DNA from: Lactarius indigo
Lineage: Eukaryota > Basidiomycota > Agaricomycetes > Russulales > Russulaceae
Direction: 5' to 3'
DNA length: 64,000 nucleotides
Assembly: GCA_025766275.1 (NCBI GenBank)
Contig: JAFKAC010000001.1
Span: forward strand, 2,046,001 to 2,110,000
The position numbers and the translations under genes were made by a program. Positions 36,287 through 47,364 of the stretch are shown here, piece by piece; within the stretch, counting starts at the first letter, position 1, and the number at the start of each line of letters is the position of its first letter. The notes under the pieces were generated by a model. The model made no database searches. It saw only the letters and a list, made by a program, of their open reading frames with translations, and had not been told where the DNA came from.

Positions 36287-38334
36287 ATGGCATCCAGTCC
36301 TACTGCCTCTGCACCCCAAGAAGACGACACTGCCCAAGCTGAGAGCGCTACACCTGAACCCTTAGACCTATGCGCAGATCGAGGTCATGCGTAAGAGGGT
36401 GTTAGAACTCATCGTATCTGGTGCTTCCAAAATGAGCACTTCCTCCAGAGAGAAGGAGCTCATCGAAATGGTGCGCCTTTTCCGTCGTTCTCCGTGATTG
36501 GTAGTTGACTCTTTCAAAGGTTATTCGGCTAACTTCCACTCACACTCCCGATGTCGCACAGTTATACACACAGGCAAAAACTATACAGGAACTATGCCGT
36601 CAGCGGGATTTCATCATAAAGGAGGTGGCGGAGGAACGCGCTCGTTGGGAGGCTGAGAGACACGGCTTCGACAGGGTTGCAGAGGCACTCATCGCAGGGC
36701 GAAGTCACGGTGGCGATTCCACTTACCGTGAGGAGGTCTGTCTGTTGCCTTTGGTCCATAATGTAAATGACATTGACCCCAGATTTTAGGAGTTGGAGCG
36801 TCAAGTGGCTACTCTTGATGCCGATAACAAAGCTCTTCGTCAGAAGGTGACTTTTTCACCCTGAGCTATACCCGTATACTCATTTTTCTCCTCGTAGCTC
36901 TCCGAGTACAGCGTAAGGGTCCAGTCAGTGGAGGCAGAGTTAGCCCAACTAGCGCCCCGTCCTCCTCATGCAACCATACGCGCTCACCCATAGCTTCTCT
37001 CCCTCGCACGACCATTACTTGCACTCCTCCACTCACAGGGTCGATATCACAAGACGTGTCAAGAGGCGAAAGCAGGATGATCAGGACCAGGAAGCCACGG
37101 AAGAGGAGCCTGACACTTCCATGTTGACCTCGAGCACGCCTCGAACCAAACCAAGAGGCGACTACTACCGGCGGCGAGATACGGATCAGATTCGGGGACA
37201 ACCCAAGGCATAGGAAGCGCACTCAGAAGAAAGGCAGTGCCAGTCTTGCGGATGCGCGCGCCGAGCATGTGCTTCTTGCAGCGCGCAAGGTGGGAAGAGA
37301 ACGAGCTTCAATCCTAGCCGCTGGATCAGGTCCTCCGGGGAGTCACGACAAAGAGAGCCCCAAGAAAGACAACGGCCACACCTGACCCTACTCCGAAAAC
37401 CCCTCGGAAACACCAAACCACGGAAGTTGGCAATGGGTCTAGTACCGGTGTCATCTATTTGAATAGTCCCATCCCTGCCATGGCAGACACCGCATCGGCA
37501 GAGCATGTCTCGTCGGATTTCTCTCCAGCGCGGACACCTCTCGCCTCCCGCAAGTCATCCCGGAATAACGTGACTCAAGAAAGGGTCACCCGAAATAACC
37601 CCCTTACCTCATTGGATTCATTACTCACTGCTGCGTCAACCATTTCTATGATCGAGGAAAAGGACGGCGATGGCGAGGATGGTGACGGCACCGGTGACAT
37701 TGTGGAATCAGATCGTGGACCTAGTAGACCTACAAAAGCGTCGACGCGACGATCGCCAGCCGTAGCTCCTGCGAGTCCCGTACCGACGAAGCGCAGACGT
37801 CTAGCAAGCAGTCGACTTGCCCGTTCTCTTCCATCTGTCACTGCATCCAGCGGCAAGGGTCCTCCAGGAGCTGCGGGAAGGACGCGCTCCGCCCTTGACG
37901 TCCTTGCTGATCAAGCTGCCGTCTTTAGCTCACAGGAGCATGACAGTGCGTCCGGCAAGGGTGGTGGGAGAGAGATGACCAAGGTTCAGGAGCCCGACAC
38001 AAATGGCATCGACGCAGAACTACATTCGACCGGCGATTCCGGGCGACAAATCTCACGAAGTCGAGCACCACAACCAAAGGACCCATCCGGCTCACAGCTA
38101 CTTTCCGCCTCGACATCCTCCCCATCTGCCCAGCCAGCTACTGAGACGACTCTTAGTTACGAGCCACCTCCATCGCCAGCATCAGAAACCCAACGTCCAT
38201 CGTCTTCACCTAAACAAGTTCCCCCACGACCCCCTTCTACTGAACCACCGCAAGGCACGGCGACTACCACGCCAAAAGACGCCTCACCTACAGATTCGAC
38301 ACGGACAAGCAGTACCGTCAAAAGTGCACCGTAG
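36287..38334 (+). CDS. Nuclear coiled-coil, disordered protein of unknown function, with +1 frame breaks
   Basis: Begins MASSPTASAPQEDDTAQAES (an in-frame ATG at 36239 is an alternative). A helical part follows: QIEVMRKRVLELIVSGASKM, REKELIEM, DVAQLYTQAKTIQELCRQRD, ERARWEAERHGFDRVAEALI, and ELERQVATLDADNKALRQK, a heptad-like coiled coil interrupted by introns. A middle segment carries RRVKRRKQDD, a nuclear localisation type signal, and ADARAEHVLLAARKVGRERA. The last 290 codons are Ser/Pro/Thr-rich with PTKRRRLASSRLARSLPS. Single-base +1 shifts are needed at about 36366-36372 and near 37335, and possibly once more between 36950 and 37205. The order (short helical domain, basic patch, long disordered tail) suggests a chromatin or transcription-associated protein, but I recognise no domain. 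Confidence 0.6.
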
Positions 38335-38573
38335 CGAATTTGTGATTTAATTGTGATTTTGTGCAGTGCTGTATCTTTTGTACTATCTACAATCTTTATT
38401 TCATCTATGTATTATCACCGAGCAGTAGGTGACTGCCGTCAAGCAATTGTGCAGTGTGCGCTGTATCCTATGGGACCTTTGACAGGCGCCTATGTCAGTC
38501 ACTGGCACTTGTTGACACCACCAGGCACCCTTTCCCTTGTTCTTGCCAGTCTTTAATGCAGACCTCTGGTATT

Positions 38574-40443
38574 ATGGCTTTGAATCACCCAGCATATCCC
38601 CCGTCGTCTTTGGCATACACCCATAGTTCTGGTCCATGTATGGCATCCGCTCGATTACCTCCTGTACTCGTGCTTACTAGATTGTGACGTAGGAAACGGC
38701 GAAAAGCGGCACCGACCTGGATTAGACACTTGCACGTCAATGGGACCATCTACTATAGCTTAGAGTGTCGAAACCGAGGCTGGTCCTTCCAGCGGATAGT
38801 AACCGCCGAGAATATGACCGACCTGGACAACCGAGGGATCATTGAGGATTGTGGCCTCGAATATCATCAGTGGCTGGAAGAGGCGGACCTAGAGGATTTA
38901 CCGGACGACCTGGAACTCGTTATTTTCTTTGATAACCCCCAATCCAAAACGCCAATAGGGACCTTCATGTCGCATGAAAAAGAAGTCCAATTTGTATGTT
39001 GCCCTTCCAGAGGATACAAGCGCCGTACCATCGTATTTCGTCCCTCGGTTTGAATCACATTTCTGTTCTCAATACCTGATATTTAGGTCGGATGGCGACG
39101 ACCCACCTGTGGTCGTTGATGTGCATCCCAAGGAGTCCTTCTGGATGACGTCGGTATCGTATCCAATGCACTATGCTCGATCTCACCCTAAAGAAGAGGG
39201 TGCCTTCCTTGCAGCTCTAGTTCACAGTGCTCACGGTATGGCGCGGCGTTCGTGACGGCCGTGCGATTGGGGAACTGACTGCAGTTTAGAGCATATCGCT
39301 GGGCAAGGAGATACTACGGGGAGATTTAATTATCTCGAATATCGACGCGCCATCGACCTTTTTTTGCATCTCAAAGGTCTGTGACCGGTATTTCATGGTT
39401 GTACCCATAGTTCATGTCCAACTCCTTCTCCCGCAGCCATATCAACAGACATAGACTGTATGATGGCCGCAAACGGCGCTCTCACTTGGCACATAGCGAG
39501 GATCATGCATGACATCGATGTGCACCGCAAACAAAGAGAGAGTGCAAGCAAGTCTCACGTCCAGCCCCACTCTAGACCATCGAGGATCCTCGATGGTCTT
39601 TTGTGTTGCGTGTTCTTTGGTGTACACCTCGTATATCGAGAACGCCTTGAACAAGTGCACCCTGCACGCCGAGCTTCCCTTGTGGACTTTCGGCGATTCA
39701 TTCAGGAATTGCTGCTGGAATGGTCTGGTAGGTCAATGCCCGGTCTGCCCTCGGTCTTTTTGTTTACGTCTTCTCATGCAGACGTGAATTTGCTCGTGAG
39801 TCGACCGCTTTTGTGTCTGGCAGGGCTTGACTCTGACTGACGTTTCGCCGAAGGCGACTGTTTTTTTAGCGTGCGTCATCGTCTCCGTCGTGATTTGGAT
39901 AAAATGAACGCTCTCACATAACTTATAGGGCCAACGTAACCGTTCTATCCGCACTTCCAGTAATTTGAAACTCGAACTATGGCGCCAGTAGTCCTCACTA
40001 ATCATTCTGAGCAGGGAATCACAACGTTCCAACGGACGGCAACTCTGGCCTCTACATTCTTTTCGCTACTAGGAATTGTGATAGGCCTCTACCACACATG
40101 GGAACACCGTATCAGGACTAACGCTGATCTGGATGACCTCGTGAGTTGAAATCTCAGGTCGGTGGTCGTTTGGTGATCCAACATTTTGCAGAGTGAATAC
40201 TTTGGGGGAAGATGTAGAACTGCTGAGTCGGGCTGGACATACTGGACATATTCCAATACGACACTACTCGCATCGATGCTCTCAGTGCCCATAGCCTCTC
40301 TACTTTGGTCAGTGCTGTGCTTTATGGTGGCAGTTTCAGCATACTGTCTCCAAAGGGTGGACCTTGGTAGCAAAATTATACTTGGGTTAGAAATAGGTAC
40401 CTTCGTAGTCATATCCTTGTTCGCGTTCGGACAAACTCCGTGA
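38574..40443 (+). CDS. WW-domain-containing fungal membrane protein
   Basis: A degenerate WW-like segment, TWIRHLHVNGTIYYSLECRN (about 38717-38775), opens the recognisable part, followed by HQWLEEADLEDLPDDLELVI. This matches an Agaricomycete family in which an N-terminal WW-like fold precedes a conserved helical region and C-terminal membrane helices. Later parts are FRSDGDDPPVVVDVHPKESF, FNYLEYRRAIDLFLHLK, and the hydrophobic segments ATLASTFFSLLGIVIGLYHT, LLWSVLCFMVAVSAYCLQ and IILGLEIGTFVVISLFAFGQ. Function unknown. The start is uncertain (a stop lies just 5' of the WW segment, so a first exon must be upstream), and the end may extend into 40480-40690, where another hydrophobic frame (WEILGLVTAMFGTAGTLLNV) lies. 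Confidence 0.65.
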
Positions 40444-40986
40444 GAGAAACAAATAGGGCCAAATATAGTGTACAGACAGCAGTTGAGTCGAGTGAGACTG
40501 TCTACCGTTATTACTTCTCAGCATGCCAGTTCCTTGGGAGGCCCTCATTCCTTTTGGTGAGGCTGCGTATCTACCTATATTTTCGGGTGACTCACTGGGA
40601 AATACTAGGTCTGGTGACCGCGATGTTCGGTACTGCTGGAACCTTGCTGAATGTCTCCAAACGGGCACAAAACCAGGGCAAGGTGAGTCAAATACTTTGT
40701 ACTTACCCCGTACCATTCGTTTACTCTACTTCATTATAGCCTCCGAGATATCATATCGACTCTTGGGAGGAGATGATGATGGACAGAGACCAGCGGCTCA
40801 CCGGTCACGCACGGAAACAAACAGTAAGCACCCGGACTTCATTCTACTCTTCATCTTGTTGACTTTATTTTCTTAGTCCAATCCTATTGCCCCCGAAGGG
40901 TTTGAAACAAACAGTGTTTGGTATGCAGAAAGAACACAATAGACCGTAGATGCATACTCTCTCCCGCGCACCATGCAATATTGAAC

Positions 40987-42454
40987 TCAGCTGCCCATTT
41001 CTTCTATCAACCATTGCCGTACTTCCTGTATTCGCCCGCAACCGTCATAAATCGTCTCCTTGTCAAGGAAACCGTACTTCTGGCCCTCCAACTCACGGCC
41101 CAATTTCTCCAACTTCATCGCATCCGACGTGTCTTCTGCAGTTAGCGAGCATGATAGGATGACACCGTGCTTTGAGTGTATCTTTGCCGTCTGGGACGCC
41201 GTCAGCCTATTGCTCACAAGGTTCTCATTGGTTGACTTACAACATTGCCCCATCCGAAAACCCGACTGATTGAGTATGTAAATTCTGGGGTCTGACCAAA
41301 CGCCCAGCTCCAGTCCTGGAAAGAAAGTGTTCAGAAGTGCTCGACATCGTAATTGGAACTAAGAGGTTTCACATGGAGTTCGGCGATGCCATTTTGGATG
41401 TGCGGCGAGTCTGCGGCGTCGCTCGCCTGAACATATTCAACCTAGCCCGGTAACAAAAGAGCAAGAAAATTAGCAGAGCGAAAGCTCTTGTGACACGGAC
41501 ATACGGGTTCCTTTACACAGGTACTCTTCGCGGAAGACTTGAACCATGGCTTTCACAAATGCGTCGTGGGTTACCGTTGGGCTGAACTCTAGCAAATTCT
41601 TCACTGGCGAACGAACTGACGCGACGCCCCGAGTCACCATTGAATCCTGCGAGCCTTTCCGTCAATCCAACTCGCGTACCAATGTGGGATGAGAAAACCG
41701 CATACTTTTGAGACGTGCAATACGTCGCCCAGCGTGCCGAGCTGAGACGATATGAGCATTGTGCCGTGATGGTACGCTCGATCCTTCACAATCTTGTACG
41801 CAGAGCCAGACACGTGGATACCGGAGAACCGCGTTCATGAGTTGTATTTCAATGATACATGAGAAACTCATCTTGTAAGACCCGACACAAACGTCGTTGC
41901 GTTCGTTCACCCGTGCGTCGATGTTAAGTGAGCGCACAGCGCGCAGGACGAGCTCCGCGGTAACATTTCGGTCGAACGAGCTGCGGGGAAGGTGGATAGA
42001 GAAATTGGTATTTCCCATGTCCTACTCCCGCGAAGTGAGCCCACAGAATCCCAAAACCAGCCGACACACACACATGGTATACCGTTCCCCCGCCACTGCG
42101 TCTCCGTATAAAGGGAATATTGGCCCGATGCAGCTCAGGAAAGTTCACTTCTTTCCAAGGATTTTGGTTCCGACCTATAACGACGCATGGCCTGTCACGG
42201 TAGATGAGCAGGAGCGGTTCACGAGTTGGTTTCTCTTTGAACAGCCTGCGAAGCAGTTCAGTTCGGGTCTTTACGGAAAGAAGGGTCGACATGTACCAAT
42301 CCTCGAAGGTGAGGTTGAAATATGGGTCACTGGACTGCGAGACATAGATACTGTGCTTCGCGGCGAGCGAGAGCTGCAGAGAAGTTGAGAAGTGGCGTTG
42401 ACGAGGGCTCCGCTGGAGGCGCGTCAAAGCAGAGATCATCGAGGTGTATCTCAT
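40987..42454 (-). CDS. AIM22: Lipoate-protein ligase (mitochondrial)
   Basis: Attaches lipoate to the E2 and H proteins of mitochondrial 2-oxoacid dehydrogenases and the glycine cleavage system. ATG at 42454 gives MRYTSMISALTRLQRSPRQR, a basic presequence. The catalytic domain shows DPYFNLTFEDW, LLIYRDRPCVVIGRNQNPWK, FIRRRSGGGTVYH (nucleotide/lipoate site), MGNTNFSIHLPR, NDVCVGSYK, VSGSAYKIVKDRAYHHGTML (with the conserved Lys) and NLLEFSPTVTHDAFVKAM. It ends GRIQEVRQWLIEEMGS, with TGA at 40987. The join between NDVCVGSYK and VSGSAYK is best made by a 58-base intron starting AT and ending AC (41814-41871). A GT-AG alternative would delete the invariant GSAYK. The other introns look canonical. 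About 400 residues. Confidence 0.9.
41814..41871 (-). other. Putative AT-AC intron in the lipoate ligase gene
   Basis: On the minus strand the exon ends TCTTACAAG, followed by ATGAGTTTCTC..., and the next exon starts GTGTCTGGCTCTGCG after ...GGTATCCAC. The 58-base length equals neighbouring GT-AG introns, is not a multiple of three, and its removal restores SYK-VSGSAYKIV. The donor looks like GTGAGT with the first G changed to A, and the last base is C instead of G, as in U2-type AT-AC introns. No U12 branch motif is visible. Confidence 0.55.
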
Positions 42455-42677
42455 ACAGTCTCTGTCATAATATCGACACTTCGACCCAGGCATCCGTAAA
42501 TTCAATCAGTAGGAAAACCCGTCGCATTCTTATGAACAGTGGTTGACTGCTCCCACTAACGGGGTGGCTTTATTCGTCTAACTCCAGGCGGTAACAGTAG
42601 TTGTCTAGTGTCACTACAAATTCGCATGCGAGTTGCCCAGAGGGCCCAGCCCATAGAACGGCAAATAAGTTCCAAGC

Positions 42678-43379
42678 TCATTTCTGCATACGTCCAAACA
42701 ATGGGTTTTCGACCTCGTGTATGGGTGTCTGGCCAGGTGCGGTCCCAGGAATGGTTTTGGTAAGGCCCTGGAAATTGGTGGGAGAAATGAGTAAAAGAGT
42801 AGCACGAGCATAGGTGCAGAATCTCGGACCAGCTTCTCAAACATGCACTTGTTCAGCGCACGCTCAGGCTTTCTACAGGGAGCATAGTCCTTGGTTAACA
42901 CTTTTTGGTCAGTGACGGCCGGGGGTTCAAACTGCGTTTCGGAAACAGACCTGGTTGTTCACTTCTAGACAGTTCCAATGGGCTTCGAATTGCTGGAGGC
43001 AGTTCTCACGCATCTTGCTGATGCTGAATATCATATCGTGAGTGCCGACCGAAGAGAGATACGAGAAATTGCGCACAGGTCGGTTGCGCATCTAGTTACC
43101 CGTCGGCCCTCCTTTAGGCAGTGAGCAGGGTCTCGGTTTTCAGCCTTGCAGAGCATAAAGTCCTCTGTGCAAAATGCATCCCTACTTTGACAGTTGTCGA
43201 CCCGTCAATGCGTATGACCCACCATTGAACTCTTTGCAATACGCGCCAATGAAGAAGGCGGCGCTCTTCAGGGGAGCGCTAGTAGCACCAACCTCATTGA
43301 CCTTTGGAATGGAGGCGGGGAGAGGTGTGGGTTCGACAAATGGGTGGGACGAGGATTCTCCGGGGTGGAAAGAGTTCAT
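42678..43379 (-). CDS. NDUFA8: NADH:ubiquinone oxidoreductase subunit NDUFA8 homolog (PGIV/19 kDa)
   Basis: Accessory complex I subunit of the intermembrane space with twin Cys motifs. Start MNSFHPGESSSHPFVEPTPL, then PASIPKVNEVGATSAPLKSA and AFFIGAYCKEFN. After an intron come EDFMLCKAENRDPAHCLKEG and RRVTRC, then KMRENCLQQFEAHWNCLEVN and YAPCRKPERALNKCMFEKL, where paired Cys fit the CHCH pattern. The final exon encodes GLTKTIPGTAPGQTPIHEVE and NPLFGRMQK, the usual end of the fungal protein, with TGA at 42678-42680. Four to five exons. Divergent from the gene at 43522 over a 142-base gap. About 190 residues, as expected. Confidence 0.9.
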
Positions 43380-43521
43380 CGTCGTCGCTGGTCTCGGCGT
43401 TGTGTCGTGTAACGCGCTCGTGAGTTTGGTCTCCGGCTCCAGGCCGGGAACTTCCCATTTCTGGAACGAGGTCCCGACGCCACAACCGCGACGCGACGCC
43501 AATAACCTCGCACTCAAACAC

Positions 43522-44103
43522 ATGGTACGTCGTGCCTCACAACACCCGATGGCATTTGTGCTACAACTAACTTCCTCTAGCCACTCCGGCCACATCCAAA
43601 GGTCTTCCAAGTGCTTGTGAAGACGCATAAATTAACGATCTTCCTCTCACTGCCTAATGCGACTCCCATTTCGACTGTAAAAGAACAAGTCCTTTCAGCT
43701 TTCTCGGATGATGTTTTCAAGGGAATCCGTGGAGTACCCGGCATTCTAAATGCGGACGACTTCGTGCTATCGCGAGAGGTTATGGAAAGGGGAAGGGCTA
43801 CTGCGTCATACGAGGTTTTGACGGACGACCAGCTCTTGAGAGACATCGTCGGCGATTGGGCTGTCCTTTTCATACAATTCAAAAACGAATCTGGTGCGTA
43901 CAACCTGTAGCTATCTGTCGACTTGGCAATAACGTATGACCTCAGGCGAAATACAACCAGTCGAAGTCACAATCCCTTCATTGGCTGAGGATGATGACGA
44001 CGTGTCTGGCATGACGAGTGCTGGTATCGACTTGGCAATGGATATAGATGAAACTCCCGAAGAGAGCAGTATTAGAAAAGGTAAACGAAAGGCGGTGGAC
44101 TAG
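43522..44103 (+). CDS. Conserved fungal protein, possible ubiquitin-like N-terminal fold
   Basis: The first exon is apparently the ATG alone (43522-43524), followed at once by an intron (gtacgt ... ctaac ... ctctag, 43525-43580) with a perfect CTAAC branch site. The second exon reads PLRPHPKVFQVLVKTHKLTI, FLSLPNATPISTVKEQVLSA, DDQLLRDIVGDWAVLFIQFK. The strand-strand-helix order resembles ubiquitin-like folds, but this is only a shape argument. After an intron the tail is acidic then basic: EDDDDVSGMTSAGIDLAMDI, RKGKRKAVD, a likely nuclear signal, with TAG at 44101-44103. About 155 residues. Function unknown. Confidence 0.7.
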
Positions 44104-44564
44104 TGCCGTGGACCTAGGTGGTCCAGCGAACTACAGGTGCAAGATTCCTGATACCTTTTTCGTCGCGGCCCTGCGCTCTAAGACACTCGACAGATCGTCA
44201 TGCCAGTCGCACAGGGGATGGGGGAGGGACTTCTGATTTTGGGATGAGGTCATAACATCAAAAGTAGAGATTGGAATCAGTCCGGTTCTGTATTTCAAGG
44301 TGCACACTAGTTGAACTGGAACAAAATTGGTTCGGTGTATGCTAGGAGTAACATTTGTGGTAACTTAGATGAGAACCCTCGGGTGCATCATCTCCCGCAA
44401 CGGTAATGCTAGCAAATAGGGTATCCCCGGCAACTGGTCACCCACACGAAAATGCAGCCCGTATACCACAATGTACAAACATTACGTCGAGGCTATGAGA
44501 CAAATCCTGCAAAGTGGTGGATCTGCAGGTCGTCGTCTGTCCGGGTTTTTCCTAGCAGCTGTGT

Positions 44565-45195
44565 TTAAGGCGGACTCGACGGCGTTGTCTTCCACGGACG
44601 ATGTTCCAAAGGAAGTAGGGCTGCGGCTACTCGGCGACCCTCTTCGGACAATAGGTTGTACGTCGTACAAGCATTCCACTGTAAAAACTCCTGAGTCAGC
44701 AAGACAATAACCACAGCGGAGAAAGGCCCCCAACTGAGTCCATAACATCAACTTGAATGCCCAGCTTGTTTAGATATTGTCGCAGAGGAACTGGCAGAGG
44801 GTTGACAGATTTCCCTGTTCCGACCAACAGAATCTCTGGAAAATAGGAAAATGAATCAGATTTCTATATGACCTAGGCAGGGGTTAACTAGAGGACGCAC
44901 CAGGTTTCGGTACTACCGCATCAAAGACTTCAAACGTGCTTTCACCCCAACCTTTCCAGAGGTTCGACGGGACGTCCCAAAGAAGGACTTCTCCTTCCAA
45001 AAAAATGCACGCAGAAGGTAATAACCTTCCATCGTGAAGCAGTAATCCGGCGGTTGTGATGGATTTGACCTGCACAGGAGGGGGGATTTCACTGGCTAGA
45101 ATATTTGTCAGTTGAGGCCACTTTTGGTTTCTCAGAACTGTTGATGTGTGCAATGCCCTCAAAGCAGTTTGCGAGCGGAGTACGGCTGACAACAT
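44565..45195 (-). CDS. NDUFAF3: Complex I assembly factor NDUFAF3 homolog (DUF498/Mth938-like)
   Basis: Mitochondrial assembly factor that helps build the peripheral/Q-module junction of complex I. Start MLSAVLRSQTALRALHTSTV is a clear mitochondrial presequence. The domain reads ITTAGLLLHDGRLLPSACIF, LEGEVLLWDVPSNLWKGWGE, FEVFDAVVPKP, then EILLVGTGKSVNPLPVPLRQ and YLNKLGIQVDVMD, and after an intron (acceptor tttttacag) WNACTTYNLLSEEGRRVAAA and LLP. TAA at 44565-44567. About 185 residues, normal. It lies two genes from NDUFA8. Confidence 0.9.
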
Positions 45196-45333
45196 TTTCT
45201 AGTGGTGAGCTGAGCACGACCACCGCACCTGTCAGGGGACGAGTGGGGTACGGCCCGGCTCGCGGGTCAAATGGACCGGCTTGCGGAGGGCCTCCTCGTT
45301 TAGACGGCCGCTACTGTACAACCACCAAAAGCC

Positions 45334-47191
45334 ATGGCTGGTGCATCCGCTGCTGATGTTCGCAGTATCCTCTCTTTGCCCAACTCTTCGACACCGGCCT
45401 CTACTCAGCCAAAAAGAGCTGCGCCTTTAGCGAGAAAACCTTCGGGCATCTCACGCGAGCTCTACTCTCTCATTGGCCCCTCGGCGCCTACACTGGTTGC
45501 GCAAGCCGCTAAACCTCGCCTCAAACAGAAGCCTAACCTTGGCAGTGGTGGGAGCGCAAGGTGGTGCGTGCGTGTAATATACCTTTCGCTGAATGTCGTC
45601 CCGTAACACGGCTCAGGGAGTGGAGGTCTTTCAAAAATCCTGCAAGAGCGGATGGACTTGAGCTGGGTCACTGGGTCAAAGCCAATACCGACCCAAATGC
45701 TGGTATGTCCTCATTGTCTTCCTACGGTCACTCGAGTACCGATCTGAGTCCTCAGAATATCCGTTTGCAAGATACAATGCCAAGTCGGCAGACTATACGT
45801 ACTCTCAGGACGAGTATACCAAGCTCTTGGAAGGTGAAGGTTTACCTATCCTTTGGTGACAACCCGCTCACGTCACTTGCAGACCCCGAATGGACAAAGG
45901 AAGAGACAGACTACCTCTTCAATCTTGTCCGCGAATACGACTCTCGGTTCTACATTGTAGCCGACCGATATGAGTTCGCCACAGGGCCACCTCGTTCGAT
46001 GGAGGTGAGTTATGCCAGTATATCGATGCCCACTCGTCCATGACCCGCTTCAGGACCTGAAAGATAGATATTACAGTGTTTGTCGCAAGCTCATAAGAAG
46101 CAGACCTTGGGCGGGAGATGAGGCCAGTAAATCGCAAATCCTTTCGACCTTTCAGTTTGACAAAGGTTCGCGATCTTGACATGTCCTATTTCTTCCCTAC
46201 CGACGTACTCTTGTAGAACGCGAAGTGATGCGAAAGAAATACCTTCTTAGTCTCCAGAATCGCACATCCAAGAACTGGCGGAAGAAGAGGCCTTATACGT
46301 GGAGCTCAAACGCATCGAACAGAATGAAAAGCGTTTTAAACAGGACCGTGAACGGCTATTGCGCACGTTACTTGGAGCCGAGTCTGGGCTCCCCGACCTT
46401 CCGATTGACGAGGATGGTCCTTTGGGCGACCCCAAGAAAAAGAAGAAGGGCGTCGCCAACGAGTTAGATAGTCCAGCAACGCCCTCGAGTTCTCTATTTG
46501 CCTCAGCTGTACCCAGACGGGCACAGTCCGCTAAATCGGCTGCGCATGGTACGTCGTGGCATCACTTTCATTCGCTCTCTCTCTGACTGTCGGCTTCAGA
46601 TGCAATGCACTGCATCCAGCGCACGGATGGCGCCACTCCCGCGGGCACTACTACCAAAGCTACTCACCAGGCGGCGTACCTTCGTTCATTCCGCCTCGCG
46701 TACCCCAAAGCGGCAGTCGCGGCCAAGGTCACCCAGATCGCTTCTGAGCTCAGCGTCTCGCTCTCGCGACTCGTGGATGCCGACGCGCGATACTCTTGCG
46801 CAACACGAAGCGCTCCTCGAGGGCATCACCGCGCTCGTCGAAATGAAGAAGGTCGCCGACCGAGTGGATCAGGAGATACGCACTGCAAAGATGCGACTCG
46901 GTATGCGTGAAAGCGAGACGCCAGCCGAAACGCCCATGGACGTGGACGAGGACGTGCGAGCGCCAGATACGCCTGGTGAAGGGAGGGCCCAAAGCGTAGT
47001 CAGCACGCGCAGTGGGCGGAGTAGGAAACAAGTGGGTTTCATTGATGTTTTATTCTTGCCTACCCATCGCCGACTGACCTGCTCTTCAGACGGGGACCAC
47101 TAATGACAGGAGATCCATGTCTGTATCTTCTGTCGACACATCGGCGACGTCAGCGACTCGCGCTGGTACCAAGAGGCAGAAAATCAGTTGA
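45334..47191 (+). CDS. SWC4: SWR1/NuA4 subunit SWC4 (DMAP1 homolog), +1 frame break
   Basis: Shared subunit of the SWR1 remodeller (H2A.Z exchange) and the NuA4 acetyltransferase. Start MAGASAADVRSILSLPNSST. Diagnostic blocks: PRLKQKPNLGSGGSARWEWR (across an intron), SFKNPARADGLELGHWVK, DYTYSQDEYTKLLEDPEWTK (intron gtgaag to ttgcag), EETDYLFNLVREYDSRFYIV (SANT-like domain), LKDRYYSVCRKLIRSRPWAG, EREVMRKKYLLSLQNRTSK, and LKRIEQNEKRFKQDRERLLR. The DMAP1 part continues with AYLRSFRLAYPKAAVAAKVT. Near 46771-46777 (CTCGTGGATGCCG) a single base must be skipped to join SLSRLV to MPTRDTLAQHEALLEGITAL. The end is TRAGTKRQKIS. SWC4 is essential in yeast, so the break is probably a sequence error. Confidence 0.92.
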
Positions 47192-47364
47192 AGGCATATG
47201 TACTCAAGTAAGTTACATTGATATAGATTGGATCGTCTTTGGGCACATTCGCAACGTACAACAACCGCGCCGTCTTTCAAGAAAATCTCTTTCGCACGGC
47301 TTCACCCCCAACCACACACCCAATAGTGCGACAGGGTACACACGAGGTTCACGCCATCTCGATA

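Noticed and set aside
42900..43180. Frames in the NDUFA8 intron region as a separate gene
   Set aside because: Cys-rich pieces here (ENRDPAHCLKEG, LQQFEAHWNCLEV) belong to NDUFA8 exons once introns are removed.
45835..45885. Break in SWC4 between EYTKLLE and DPEWTK
   Set aside because: Explained by an intron with gtgaag donor and ttgcag acceptor.
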